Shown here: positions 32,717-44,740 of the stretch, one piece after another
How the letters are laid out: the number at the start of each line of letters is the position of its first letter
Position numbering within the stretch: position 1 is the first letter of the stretch
Source: Codonopsis lanceolata
Taxonomy: Eukaryota > Streptophyta > Magnoliopsida > Asterales > Campanulaceae
DNA: 64,000 nt
Assembly: GCA_013146195.2 (NCBI GenBank)
Contig: CM028379.1
Coordinates: 87,788,617-87,852,616, forward strand
Reading direction: 5' to 3'
Translations under genes and position numbers: made by a program
The notes under the pieces: model-generated
What the model was told of the DNA's origin: nothing
The model's input: only the letters and a program-made list of their open reading frames with translations
The model's database searches: none

Positions 32717-33436
32717 AGTATCATTTTTTAGTATTAAATGTGTTGTTTTTGACCCTACAAGAGTCATTTTGCCTTATAAATAAAAATCGTCGTTATTAAT
32801 CTTAAAAGTATCACTTTTTAGCATTGAAAGTGTTGCGTTTTAGTATTAAATGTGTCAATTTTGACAGTCACCGTTAGTTTTTAAGTGACACTTTTTAGTA
32901 TTAAATGTGTCACTTTTTAGTATTAAGAGTATTACTTTGTATTTTAATGAGAATTATAATAAATTTCCCTTTATAGTGTCACTTTTAACATTAAAATGTG
33001 TCAATTTTGTATTTTCAATGTGTCACATTTCGCTTTAAATATGTCATTTAATATTTCGTCAAAGTCCGTTAGGATCCGTCAAGTATCTCAAGCCAATTGA
33101 TGCTAACGGATGGCTAACGGAGCTGATAAATGATTAAACTGCAAAACGTGAGAAACATAAGAATTTCGACGACAAACATTGAAAATTCAGGGGTACCAGA
33201 ATAAATAGAAGAACTTCTAAACTTTAAAGCATTAAGTCTGACCGAATCGGTTAACATATTATTGTGTATTTTACTAACATATTTACTTATTAACCCATAA
33301 ATTTTTAAATGGACGTTTGTCTTACGGATTTAATCCAACACAAGTCTTTCTTTAAAATTTTAGTTTTAGACCTCCACAAAGGATAAAAAGTTGGGTCGGC
33401 TCTGTTTACAACTTTACATGCCCATATCAAGCTAAT
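32717..33436. other. AT-rich spacer
   Basis: The first 340 bp repeat the TGTGTCACTTTT phrases seen left of MULE C. The rest has no coding frame or element end that I recognise. Confidence 0.4.
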
Positions 33437-33765
33437 GAGAGTGAGATGCACCGCCTCTTTGCGGAACGCGTGTGCATCTCACGGATTATCAACCGCGTGA
33501 ATCAAGCCTCCCACTCTCAAGCCATGTCAACCACGTGAATCAAGCCAGCCACTCCCCTTGCAGCCAACTGGCATACTGGTCATGCTCCTTTTCCTTCTTT
33601 TTTTTTGGCCGTTTGAATCAACTATTTGCTGGTGTGAGATGTACCGCCCCTTTGTAGAACGGATGTGCAACGCAAACCAAATCAATCGCGTGAATGAAAC
33701 GTCCCACTCTCAAGCCATGTCAACCACATGAATCAAGCACCCCACTCCTCTTGCAGTCCACATGA
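33437..33765. repeat. Diverged direct duplication, ~195-bp offset
   Basis: 33437-33560 and 33633-33765 share GTGAGATG.ACCGCC.CTTTG.GGAACG, CCCACTCTCAAGCCATGTCAAC and CACTCC.CTTGCAG blocks in the same order. They differ by scattered substitutions. Function unknown. Confidence 0.6.
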
Positions 33766-34560
33766 GTTGTATTTAAAAAGTAGGAACCAAATGGATGAAC
33801 AAAACTATTGGAAATATTAGCATCACCATTCTCTATAAAGTCAAGTTTCTTCGACCATCTTAAAGGGAAGCTTCAAAACTTTAAATTTGAAGAAAAATTA
33901 TACTATTCATGTCTCCAACAGCTGCTTCATTTCTATTTCAGATTTGAAGTTTCTGATTCTAAACTTCAAATCCAGAGCATACTATTCATACTTCATTTTA
34001 CCTCTCCTCTTTTTTTTTTGGTTTAAGTAATTATTTTGTGTTTTATGTTTTCATTATTATTGTTAGTTTAGTTGTTTAGTTTAAATACCATTTTGAGATG
34101 TTTTAGTTTAAATAATACAAAAAATTAATTCAATTATTTTATTTATATTGTTAGTTATTAGTTATATATAATATTAAAATTATTTATGATAAAGTTTATA
34201 TATATTAGACATTAATAAATAAATTTAATTTAATATTAAATCAATAATATATTTGTTTTGCTAAAATACATTAATGCAAATTAAATAAAATAAAGCATAT
34301 ACTTGGAATACAAATTAAATAAAATAATGAAGAATATACTTGAAATATTCATTTTAGAGTAAACTTTGAAGTAGAACTGTTGGAAATAGTGTAAGAAATT
34401 TGGTGCAGAAATTGCACCAGTTTAAAGATTTGGTGCAGTTTTAACTTCAAACTGTTGGAGATTGTCTTAGATAAATTCCTATTAAGAAGTTGGCAAAAAT
34501 TTACCATTATTAAGCTTCTTAATTTGCCAAATAAGAAAGAGAAAGTTTTTACTTCTTCAC
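33766..34560. other. AT-rich DNA with weak inverted repeat
   Basis: Words near 33797-33830 and 33900-34000 (TATTGGAAATATTAG, CTTCAAATC) reappear near 34340-34450 in inverted form. The pairing is patchy and I could not fix ends or a target duplication, so no element is called. Confidence 0.3.
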
Positions 34561-35301
34561 TAAGAGCATCCCCATTGTAATAATGTGTACATTTCTTATG
34601 CCTAGAAAAGTGGAGTAAGTGGCCATTAGGAGAGAGAAGAGTGGAATAAGTGGCCATTAGGAGAGAGAAAAGTGTTTTTATATACTTCCTAAATAGGAAG
34701 CTTGTCTCGGGAATGGAGCTGTGAGGGGGGAGGAGGGGCGGCTGAGTGGGGAGGAGGGGGGAAAAGACACTGACACAATTATTTTGTGTGTGTGGGGGGG
34801 GTGGGGGTAGGGTGGGAGGAGGGTTTTGTATTTATTGGTATGATGTTAAATTTAATATTTTTTGTGTAAGAAGATGTGTAAAAATATTATACAATGGAAA
34901 GATATATTTTTAAGTGAGTAAGAAGATAAAAATGTGTAGGTGGTAATGAGACCCAGTTAAGAAGTTGTATAAGAAGTTGATGTTAATATTAACAATGAGG
35001 ATGCTCTAAGAAGTTGTCTCGGGAAGAGTGTGGGGAATGGAGTGTGAGGGGGAGGGGGCGGGTGGTTTGGGGGGAAGGGGGCTGTCAGACAGTGAGAGAG
35101 GAAGGAAGTGGGTTGTGCGGGGGTGTGTGAAGGGTTTTGTTTAGATGGTGTTAAATTTAATATTTTTTTGTGTAAGAAGTTGTATAAGAATAGTATACAA
35201 TAGGAAGATTTATTTTTAAGTGTGTAAGAAGAGAAAAGTGTGTAGGTGACAGTAGGACCCAATTAAGAAGTTGTATTAAGAATATACACATTGAGGATGC
35301 T
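34561..35301. mobile_element. MITE-like element with internal ~300-bp duplication
   Basis: The ends are inverted: TAAGAGCATCCCCATTGT at 34561 and ACATTGAGGATGCTCTTA ending near 35295. A further AACAATGAGGATGCTCTAA at about 34990 ends a first half whose sequence (TCTCGGGAATGGAG, TGTTAAATTTAATATTTTTT, AAGAAGTTGTATAAGAA) is repeated in the second half. There is no transposase and no clear target duplication. GAGCATCC ends are common on small non-autonomous plant DNA elements. Confidence 0.5.
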
Positions 35302-35817
35302 CTTAGTTAGATGGATTGGTTTCTCAAAATCCTAGATGACATAATGAAGCCTACCTAAAAACTACCTTTTGGTTCCAACATTGAAGATACCCTAAGGACT
35401 TATTTGGTAATTGAAAAAGAATAAATAATAGTATTAATTTTAGTACTATTAGTATCTTTGCTATCAATCTTTATTTGTGTATCGGGAGTAATTTTGAGAT
35501 TACAAATGTTAATCCCAATTTTTTTAGTGGGGGCGTTAATAATACCATCCTCCCCTTTGGCATTAATAGTGAGGGGATAATGACTTTATCCGAATAACTC
35601 GTGCTATTAGTCCCGACCACTTATTGCGTATCAAGCATCAGGCAACTCGACTTATTAATCATTCTGATCTTACTCCTGACTACCAAACGATACCTAAGAA
35701 TATGTTTAACGGTGTCTCATATGAGGTTTTATCGAGGTTTTTGAAACACAAAAGAGAATCACCCCTTAATCAAATGGAAATTTAGTTTGATTTCGCCTCT
35801 TTCGGTCTCTACCCATG
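35302..35817. other. Unassigned intergenic DNA
   Basis: No coding frame, RNA gene or element terminus recognised. Confidence 0.4.
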
Positions 35818-36710
35818 AGAGCATGTACAACAAATAATCATCTTTGATCCCAATTTAATACTCAACTTATTAAAAATGAATATAAAAATTCATTTGATAC
35901 CCATAAGATACCAAAACAAATAACTCATACTATAGTTTGACACAAACCTCAATAATCTTTCATATCCCACCATCTTTATCTCTAATAACTTCAAAATTTG
36001 AAAAAAAATCATTTGGTATCCAAATGAGTCAAACAAAATCTCTATTTATAGATAAAAATGTATACTTCATACAAATATTTTTTTACTTTGATTTTTGAAT
36101 TACAAAAAAGCCAAAAATCAAAGAAAACAAAATTAAGGGAGCTACTCATTTGGAGAGAGAGAGAGAGAGAGAGAGAGAAAGGCTAGAAGTGGACACTTTT
36201 TCCGAAATAAAGGCAATCTCAGAGCACGTTTAACGGAGTGTCATCTCCACTCCAAATGGATATATCTCCATTTAAGAAAGGATATCCCAAACATCTAGTT
36301 TAGATTTTTTAGTTTGAATATCACAAGTAGAAAGCGGATTTTCCGGAACGGGGCGTCTCATTTGGCCAGTCGTTTCCCTCCCTCAAGTGGGATCCATGCT
36401 ATTTCTTTTTTTTTTCTTTGATTTTCGGTCATTTTGCAATTCAAAAAAATAATTATTAAAAAATATATATTTTTATCTATAAATAGAGATTTTGCTTGAC
36501 TTATTTAGACATCCAATGAATTTTTTTTAAAATTTAAAATTATTAGATATAATGATAGTGGATATGAAAGATTATTGAGGTTTGTGTCAAGATGTTGTAT
36601 GTGTTTTTTTGTTTGAGTAGCTTATGGGTATCAGATGAATTTTTATATTCATTTTTAATGACATAAATATTAAATGAGGATCAAAGATGATCCTTTGTTG
36701 TACATGCTCT
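35818..36710. mobile_element. Fold-back element with ~300-bp inverted ends
   Basis: The left end AGAGCATGTACAACAAA and right end TTTGTTGTACATGCTCT are inverted copies. Similarity runs about 300 bp inward (for example ATTCATTTGATACCCATAAG against CTTATGGGTATCAGATGAAT). The centre is short and includes a (GA)n run at 36154-36178. There is no transposase and no convincing target duplication, so a long-TIR non-autonomous element is the best description. Confidence 0.6.
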
Positions 36711-37290
36711 AAAGCATTTACAAATTCTGCACACACACACACACACACACACAAGCTAGGATAGATATAATGAGGAAAGGAACAACATCAAAAACCACAA
36801 AGGCGTCGACCTAACACTTTAAGTAGTCGTTTGATAGTTAGAATTAAGGTTGGAAAAGATTAGTAAGTCAAATTATTGGATGTTTGATACCCAATAGACG
36901 ATTTGTACTAATAATCCATGTTGTTCATGTGAGACTTTTATCCTTTTGTTAATCTATAATACAATATAGCTCATAATCGCACGTTTACAATTGACAAAAG
37001 ATAAAGAGTAGTTGAGATTGGTTCCTTTACTGAGATCCTAAGGTCATTATCACTCCCCGAGTTCACATGTGTGAACGACGGTTGAGTAACTACCTCTCTC
37101 TCTCTCTCTCTCCAACTCCCCCACTATTCACGGTTGGTGGCCACTAATCCTTCCTCCACCAAACTCATCAATTTTATGCGCGCAATTTTGTATACAAATA
37201 AATTTTAAAAAAATCGTAAGTTTTGTAATTTAAAATATTTGAAATATACTAGCGCCATGTCATCAGCACGGATAAGAGTACTAGTCTATA
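36711..37290. repeat. Spacer with CA and CT microsatellites
   Basis: (CA)n lies at about 36731-36753 and (CT)n at about 37095-37112. No gene is visible. Confidence 0.7.
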
Positions 37291-37519
37291 TCTATATATA
37301 TATAATGACAAGGGTTGATTTCTTCCTCCAAATCTCACTTTTGAATTATTGACTTTTGAGTTACCATTTCACTCTTTCTCTCTCCTATCTTCTCTGGTTG
37401 TATTTCTCTTTCTCTCTTTCGTCTCCTCCATATTTTCTATCTTATCACCACCATCTCCTTTCTTTTAAATATGTTTAAACATTTTTCTCTCTTTAAACAT
37501 AAAAAATAGTAACTAAAAC

Positions 37520-38290
37520 AAAAATAATAGTTCCGGAGTCAAGAAAACAAAAATATAAGAGGTTAGTAAAATAAAAATAACTTATGGAACAAGCAACTAT
37601 AAAAAATAAAAGTTATAGAATCAACAAAACAAAAATAATTTAATGCGGATGTTAGTAAAATAAAATAATTTACGGAACAAAAGTTTAAAACAAATTCTTA
37701 AAAATATATATGTAAAAAAATACGTTAGTAAAATAAAAATATTTGATGGAACAAAAATAATAGTTACAAAGTCAATAAAAACAAAAACAATTTAAACTAA
37801 GGTTACTAAAAGGATAAAAATAATTTACGGGACAAAATTTTAAAACAAATTCTTAAAAATAGCTATGTAAAACAAAAATATATTAGTTAAATAAAAATAT
37901 TTGATGGAACAAAAATAATAGTTACGGAGTCAATAAAACAAAAATAATTTAAACTGAGGTTAGTAAAATTATAAAAATAATTTACGAAACAAAATTTTAA
38001 AACAAATTCTTAAAAATAGTTAGGTAAAACAAAAATACGTTAGTAAAATAAAAATATTTGATAGAACAAAAATAATAGTTATAGAGTCAATAAAACAAAA
38101 CAATTTAAACCAAGGTTAGTAAAATAATAATAAAAAATTATGGAACAATTTTTTTCCTTAAAACTAATTCTTAAAAATAAAAAAAAATAATAGTTACGAA
38201 GTCAATAAAACAAAAAATATATATAATGGAAGTTATTAAAATCAAAATAATTTACAAAAAAAAATTGTTAACGGTAAAAATAATTTTATT
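37520..38290 (+). repeat. ~157-bp tandem repeat inside the Helitron
   Basis: About 4.5-5 units. The ATTTGATGGAACAAAAATAA block occurs at 37740, 37899 and (one change) 38056, giving steps of about 158 and 157 bp. Units also share AACAAATTCTTAAAAATA and GTCAATAAAACAAAA. The sequence is extremely A-rich on the plus strand. Confidence 0.85.
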
Positions 38291-38518
38291 ACTTTGATTT
38301 TAGCTTATTTTTTTCTTAGAAATTTATTTATTCATAAAATACAAATATAATTTAATAAAAATAATAATTCTAAATGATGAACTTATTTGGGTTCACATTT
38401 TATTTGAAGGACGGAAAAAAATTAAGTTTGTTCCAAGACATTCATTATACATAATTTTTTTAATAGTATAGAGTGTTCAGGGTTGTCAGACCATTAATTA
38501 ACGCTTAAAATTAGTGTT

Positions 38519-38960
38519 CCAGTAATGCTATTGAGAAACATTGACCATGCTACATGGTTGTGCAATGGAACAAGACTAATCATCATAAATCTTGGGGATC
38601 ACATTGTTGAAACAAATTTTTTGAAAGGAAACAATGTTTGAGAAAATGTTTTTATCTCAAAATTGTCATTAATTTATCCGATTTAAGACTGTCTTTCAAG
38701 TTCCAGATAAGACAATTTACATTACGGGTATCATATGCAATGACAATTAACAAGTTTCAAAGTCAATAATTGCACGCAAATCTCTTTTAGAAGAAAAAAA
38801 ACCAGTTTTTAGTCATACACAGTTATATGTCGTAGTTTCTAGAGTAACAAAATATTTTGGTTTGAAGATATTGATATGCAGTGAAGATGAAAAACCAACT
38901 AATAAGACAACAAATGTTATGTATAAAAATATTTTTTTAGAATCTATAATGATTAGTGAT
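38519..38960 (+). pseudogene. Helitron Pif1-like helicase, C-terminal remnant
   Basis: The Helitron helicase unwinds donor DNA during transposition. The frame at 38519 reads PVMLLRNIDHATWLCNGTRL then IIINLGDHIVETNFLKGNN, the strongly conserved motif before the last helicase motif. It stops at 38639. Decayed continuation follows with frameshifts and stops (AMTINKFQ-like words near 38740). The end is KILICSEDEKPTNKTTNVMYKNIF at 38865-38935, the usual C-terminus. This is the inactivated tail of an autonomous ancestor. Confidence 0.82.
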
Positions 38961-39022
38961 ATACTATGTGTAATTTTTAATAAATCGATCCTTCTTATTT
39001 TGTTTATGCACTGTTTTGTTGA

Positions 39023-39053
39023 CGTGCGTTTAACGCACGGGTTAAAAAACTAG
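39023..39053 (+). terminator. Helitron 3' terminal hairpin and CTAG end
   Basis: The hairpin CGTGCG/CGCACG with a 5-nt loop, then GGTTAAAAAA and CTAG, lies in the position where Helitron transposition terminates. Confidence 0.8.
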
Positions 39054-39054
39054 T

Positions 39055-40297
39055 TATACTAAGGGAGATGGTTGAATTTTTAGCGTCCTCTCTAAAAAAA
39101 CAATAGATTAACATTTTTTTAATTTTAAAACTATCCCCAATATATAATACGAGATTAATAGCAAGATCACTAATAATATCAGGATTAATAATATTATGTA
39201 TCTCAAACTACCAAACAAGCTCCTAGATGCTTAAAGTGAACTATAAGATGAGGTCTTTTTGAAAAAAACTAATAAATTTTTATTAAAATTATTATATTTT
39301 TATTCAAAGTTTATCTTTCATGCTTTTGGGATGTGAAAATTTTATTAACTTATTGTAATCGATTTCATTTAACAATTTTTTTTATGATTGATAATAACCC
39401 TAGTACACTTAATCTATATTGAGATATTGTCAATCTTAGATAAAATTTTATTAATTTTAGTTTTGAAAACCTTGTTTCTGTCAAAACAAAAATTATGATA
39501 ATCGTTAATATTATTTTATAAGTGATATGTGCATTTGGAAATGATTCAAGTCTTACTAATAATTAAGTATTCCAATTGGTGTATCATTTTTCACTTGTAT
39601 AATTTTTCTTAAAAAATTAGTTATGTAAATAAATCTAATACTTCAATATCAAAGTTGTCAACTTGTCATTATATTTTAATGAATGTTCAAGGTTAAGATA
39701 ATTTTCTTTTAAAACTTCAATATCCAATAACTTTAATTCCTCGATGCTAAATAGAAAACCAAAAATATCTTGATATATTTTAAGCTGTTCAAATATGTTT
39801 TGAAATGAAATGATTCTTTTATGTGTTGTGTATTAGAAGTAATCAACTTTAAATGGTCTTTCAGAAAATTTTAGAAATATCAATAATTACTTGGAGACTT
39901 TTTTTAGGCATAAAACCCTAACTTTAGCAGCTTCCCCCCTCAAAGGAACTCACAAGATGCGTAAGTGACAACTCCTATATATATTTTTTCTGTTCCTAAA
40001 TAATTATTCTGGTTTCAATCTTTTGTCAATTCCAAAAAATTGTTGTTTCTAAATTTTATTTTTTAGACAAAAACTTTTACCAAATTCATATTTTAATTAT
40101 GGTCACATGCACAAAAATTTTAAGAAAAACTACATATTATACTATTTGTTTATAATAGATTCAATTATTATTATTTTAAACGATATGTCAAGTCAAATAA
40201 AACAATTTTTTAGTATCGAATGAAGTACTCCTTTCTAAAAACTCTCATGGATCGTGAATTTAATTAAATGTTGAACCAAACTTCATTAAATGTTAAC
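39055..40297. other. AT-rich intergenic DNA
   Basis: No gene, element terminus or tandem repeat recognised. Confidence 0.4.
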
Positions 40298-41260
40298 TAA
40301 GGCTCCGTTTGTTTCACGGAAAATGATTTCCAGAAAATGATTTCTGGAAAATGATTTCCGGAAAATCAAAAGATTTCATTTTCAAGTGTTTGGTAAATCT
40401 TTTGAAAATATGCCAGAAAAGATTTACGGGTGTTTGGCAAACACACGAAAAATGTCACGAAAAACAATATATGAATAAATACAAAAATAAAAATATAAAA
40501 TAAACAATGTTTAAGATGTCCATAGAAAATCAATAAGGACCATCTTTTTTAATAAGGTTCATCTTTTTTTAATCTCACAATTACAAATAATTTTTTTTGA
40601 TAATTGATATGAAAAAAAAAATTTAAAATAAAAAATAGACAATGTTTAGGATGTCCCTAGAAAATCTTACAAAAAACTATATATGAATAAATACAAAAAA
40701 AAATATTCTAATATTAATGCACATATTGAATATAAAATAGTGTTGAACTTTAAATAATTTTTCTTTAGTAACCTTCAATTTATCATTAGTGGGGTCAAAT
40801 CAATGTCTATCTTTTTTCAATCTCTCATAATTACAAATAATTTTTTTAATAATTGATATCAAAAAAACGTTTTAAAATAGAAAATTGACAATGGTTAGGA
40901 TGTCCCTAAATAATATATGTGACACTAATTTTAGAACGTAGTAAACATTTATTAAAATTATAATTTTTAAATAGTATGCACAAACTTTATTTATGTTTCT
41001 AAACAATTTATTTGTTGAGTGAAATATTGTGTGTGTAAGTAAATATGTGCAATTGTGAAAGGGGGCGGAGGGTGCCCGAACATTTGGAAAATGACTTACG
41101 GAAAATGAATCCGTAAGTCATTTTCCGGAAAAGAAGCCTTCATTTTCCGTTGACTCAGAAAACATTTTACGTTGACTGCATTTTCCTAAGGTTACCAAAC
41201 ACCGAAAAATGAGGAAAACGTTTTCCGGAAGTCATTTTCCGTGAAACAAACGGAGCCTAA
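40298..41260. mobile_element. PIF/Harbinger-type MITE
   Basis: The element is 40301-41257 (957 bp) with ends GGCTCCGTTTGTTTCACGG and CCGTGAAACAAACGGAGCC, exact inverted copies. It is flanked by TAA at 40298-40300 and 41258-41260. A 3-bp TAA duplication is typical of PIF/Harbinger. The subterminal regions carry repeated GGAAAATGA / TTTTCCGGAAAA words (40318-40365 and 41080-41250), probably transposase-binding clusters. There is no transposase. Confidence 0.82.
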
Positions 41261-41335
41261 GCATTAGTGTGTAGATCAGCTTGTAGAGGAATATTCTAGC
41301 ATAACCAATAGATGTTGCGTTCGAGATATGAGAAT

Positions 41336-41349
41336 ATACATATACATAC

Positions 41350-41446
<97 letters not shown>
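41336..41446. repeat. Compound (AT)n(AC)n(AT)n microsatellite
   Basis: An AT run, an AC run at about 41365-41397 and a long AT run to 41446. The encoded Ile-Tyr/Val-Cys frame on the minus strand is only the microsatellite. Confidence 0.95.
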
Positions 41447-41448
<2 letters not shown>

Positions 41449-41981
41449 CTGATTCACATAACACAATTAAATAAAACAGTTTTTTGCCTAAATCTATTTA
41501 CTAAAAATAAATCATCATTAAATAATTCCAATTTTGAATATCTAGATTACATTTAAAGTTCAACTTTTGCTTTGAGAATTGAAAATCAAAAAATATCAAT
41601 GTTAAGGTTAATTGGATAAATAATTACAAAATCTCCTCACATTCTTCTTTACCTTGGTTTGTATATAGATTTCTGCAAAAACTCTTCATTTTTGACCTTT
41701 TTGGAATCAAGTTAATTGAATGTATATTTGTTGCATTGTAAATAATGTTGAATGAATGTAGAAACCGGGAACAGCCGAAGCATCACATGGGTAATTAAAT
41801 AACTATCAATTTTTGACTTATAAAATCAGTATAAATAATATGAAATCCGTTCACAATCACTTTTGTAAAAACAAAGAACATTAGTCTCCAAAATGCTGCC
41901 CTTATTCATGTTAGTGAAACAGAACAATCCAAGTAAACTTCAATGAGCAATGGAAATCTGATTAGTATAAATTTATAATGA
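41447..41981. other. Intergenic DNA left of Copia 2
   Basis: No gene or element end recognised. The expected first ~19 bp of the Copia 2 LTR are absent here. Confidence 0.4.
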
Positions 41982-42285
41982 TAATCTTCATAGTTGTTTT
42001 TTTACTGTAGTTTGTCTGGTCAATATCTCCTATATAGTAGGAGCTAGCTCTTCAGTTCAGTTAGAGTTTGTTTCCTATTTCTTAGTTTGAAAAGGTCTTT
42101 GTTTGTTAAATAATCCATGAATATAGTGAAGTAGTTATCCTCTGTAAAAGGCTTATTTAAAGCCAAATTGTTTATTGAATTGGTGGTATCAGAGCCTAAA
42201 AACCAAGGGCCTGACGAGTTTGAGTGAGAGAGAATACCGTGAGGAGCAAACACTTATTGCCAGTGAAAGAATCCAATAAAAAGGG

Positions 42286-43100
42286 ATGTCAGCTGCAGAT
42301 AAATCACTTATTCCCATATTTGAGGGAAGTTATGACCATTGGGTGATGATGATGGAAAATTTCATCAGATCAAAAGAGATATGGAGTGTGGTCGAAGAAG
42401 GAGTTCCCGTTGTTGTTCGAGGAGCTGCTGCATCAGAAGCTCAGTGAAAAGCTATGGAGGAAGCAAAGTTAAAGGATCTAAAGGTGAAGAATTTTCTCTT
42501 TCAATCAATTGACAGAGAAATCATGGAGACCATTCTTGACAAGGGATCAGCGAAAGCTATATGGGACTCTATGAAGCAGAAATATCATGGAATAACCAAA
42601 GTGAAGCATGCACAGCTCCAAGCCCTAAGAAGAGAATTCGAGCTGCTTGGAATGAAGGAAGGAGAAAAGGTCGATAGCTATTTTTCAAGAACGATGACAA
42701 TAGTGAACAAGATGAAGGCAAACGGTGAGAATATGACACAACAAACTATTGTGGAGAAAGTTCTTCGGTCATTAACGTCAAAGTTCAATTATATTGTATG
42801 TTCGATCGAGGAATCAAATGATCTTACCACAATGAGCATTGATGAGCTTCAAGGCAGCTTGTTAGTGCATGAGCTGAAGCTGCATGGACCTAAGGAAGAA
42901 AAGCAAACTCTTAAAATTTCATCTGAAGAAAGGGTTGGAAGAGGCAGAGGTCGTGGAATGTCCCGAGGGGGGATGAGAGGCAGAGGAAGAGGTAGACAAT
43001 TCTTTGATAAAGCTCTTATCGAATGTTATAAATGTCATAATCTTGGGCACTACCAGTAAGAGTGTCTAGATTTGGAGAAGGGAGCCAATTACGTTGAATT
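42286..43100 (+). pseudogene. Copia 2 gag, broken
   Basis: It starts MSAADKSLIPIFEGSYDHW and continues through IDREIMETILDKGSAKAIWD and ALRREFELLGMKEGEK. The Arg/Gly-rich tail leads to a knuckle CYKCHNLGHYQ-stop-EC (CX2CX4HX4C if the stop is ignored). Stops are TGA at 42446 (after SEAQ) and TAA at about 43058. The protein closely resembles the Copia 1 gag. Confidence 0.9.
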
Positions 43101-44536
43101 GGATGATACTGAAGAATTGCTATTGATGGCATATGGTGAAGAAAAGAATGCAGGAAAAGGAGTTTGGTTCCTCGACTCGGGGTGTTCCAATCATAAGACA
43201 GGCAACAAAAACTGGTTCGTGGATCTTGATGAAAAGTTCGAGCATTCTGTAAAGCTGGGAAACAATACGAGGATGTCGGTTACTGGAAAAGGAAGTATTA
43301 AGCTAGAGGTCGAAGGCATAACACAAGTGGTGAGTGATGTCTATTATATACCAGAGCTTAAAAACAATATGTTGAGCATCGGGCAGTTGCAAGGGAAAGG
43401 ACTTATAGTACTAATTCATGATGGGGCTTGCAAGATATTTCACCCAAGAAGAGGCCTCATAGCACACACCTTGACGTCTGTCAATAAAATGTTCGTGCTG
43501 ATAGCAAAAAATGTAGCACAATCCACAGCCTGTTTTCAAATTACTGACGTTGGAATTACTGAGTTATGGCACAAAAGGTTTGGTCACCTAGGCTACCAAA
43601 ACTTGAGCAAGCTGCAAAATAAGAAGATGGTGAAAGGATTGCCGCATCTCAAGATTACAAAGAAAATGTGCACAATATGTCATAAAGGAAAACAACACAG
43701 AGAGAGAATTCCAAAAAAATCAACTTGGAGAGCAACAAAAAGGCTTCAGCTGGTGCATGTTGATTTATGAGGACCTATCACTCCTCTATCGAACAGCGAA
43801 AAGAGGTACATACTGAGTTTCATTGATGATTTTAGTAGAAAGACTTGGCTTTATTTTTTGGTTGAAAAGAGTGAAACAATTTTATTCTTTAAAAATTTTA
43901 AAAGTCTCGTTGAGAAAGAAATTGGAAGCTCTATTAGTCGGTTGAGAACAGATAGGGGTGGTGAGTTTAATTCTGATGAGTTTAAGGATTTTTGTCGCAT
44001 ACATGGCATCCGGAGACAACTGACAGCGGCCTACACACCGCAGCAAAATGTAGTTGCTGAGCATAAAAATCGAGCTATCATGAATACAGTTCGATGTATG
44101 CTTATTGAAAAACAAATGCCAAATTCTTTTTGGGCAAAAGCAGTTAGATGGACAGTATATTTGTTGAATAGAAGTCCTACAAATGCAGTGAAAGACAAGA
44201 CTCCTGCAGAATGTTGGAATGGACACAAGCCAAGTGTGGAGTTTCTCAAAGTGTTTGGATGTGTTGTTCACGTTCACATACCAGATCAAAAAAAGAGTCA
44301 AGTTGGAGGATAAAAGTCAAACATGCATTTTTCTTGGGGTAAGTGGGGAGTCAAAGGCTTACAAATTATATGATCCTGTTGCTAAAAAGGTGATTATAAG
44401 TAGAGATGTCATATTTGAGGAGGATAAAGGTTGGGATTGGGGGATGAGCATAGAAGAACAAGGACTCGACATTCTGTCATGGGGAGATGAAGATGACGAT
44501 GACATCCTTAGTGACTATGAAGAGGAAGAAGAATGA
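43100..44536 (+). pseudogene. Copia 2 protease and integrase, broken
   Basis: The protease word VWFLDSGCSNHKTG is near 43163-43205. The integrase zinc region (ELWHKRFGHLGYQN ... MCTICHKGKQHRE) is near 43560-43700. HVDL is followed by TGA where GPI continues, then LRTDRGGEFNSDEF at 43940 and QQNVVAEHKNRA hold the catalytic core. A frameshift at about 44295 in an A-run moves the reading to KLEDKSQTCIFLGVSGESKAY. The acidic linker ends at TGA 44534. Confidence 0.9.
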
Positions 44537-44740
44537 GAGGCTGAATCACAACAAGAATATCCTTCACCTTTACAAGAAGGAGAATCAAGCTCAAATAATC
44601 AGAACAATGACACTTTGGAGCAACAACGAAGGGCAGAACCAAATGAAATCACAAGAGAATTCTCTTCTGAGCCAGTTGAACCTACAACAAGAGTTAGAAG
44701 GGCTCCGAGTTGATTAAATGACTACGTTAGAGGAGAAGGC

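Larger units (their letters stand above)
37291..39053 (+). mobile_element. Helitron, degenerate
   Basis: The 5' end TCTATATATATATAATGACA follows host A at 37290. The 3' end is CTAG at 39050-39053 before host T, preceded by the hairpin CGTGCG-TTTAA-CGCACG (39023-39039). Insertion between A and T, a TC start, a CTAG end and a hairpin about 10 nt from the end are the Helitron signature. Inside are a 157-bp tandem array and, next to the 3' end, the C-terminus of a Pif1-type helicase on the same strand. The rolling-circle (Rep) part is missing, so the copy is not autonomous. Confidence 0.88.

Noticed and set aside
34561..35301. PIF/Harbinger or hAT assignment for the GAGCATCC element
   Set aside because: Flanks give no matching 3-bp or 8-bp duplication, so the superfamily was left open.
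35818..36710. MULE assignment for the fold-back element
   Set aside because: Long inverted ends fit, but no 9-11 bp duplication could be found at either boundary.
37262..37285. Possible 3' end of another Helitron just left of 37291 (CAGCACGGATAAGAGTACTAGT)
   Set aside because: CTAGT and a GCACGG word are present but the hairpin is not convincing and no partner 5' end was found.
41276..41464. 62-codon minus-strand frame
   Set aside because: It is the translated AT/AC microsatellite.
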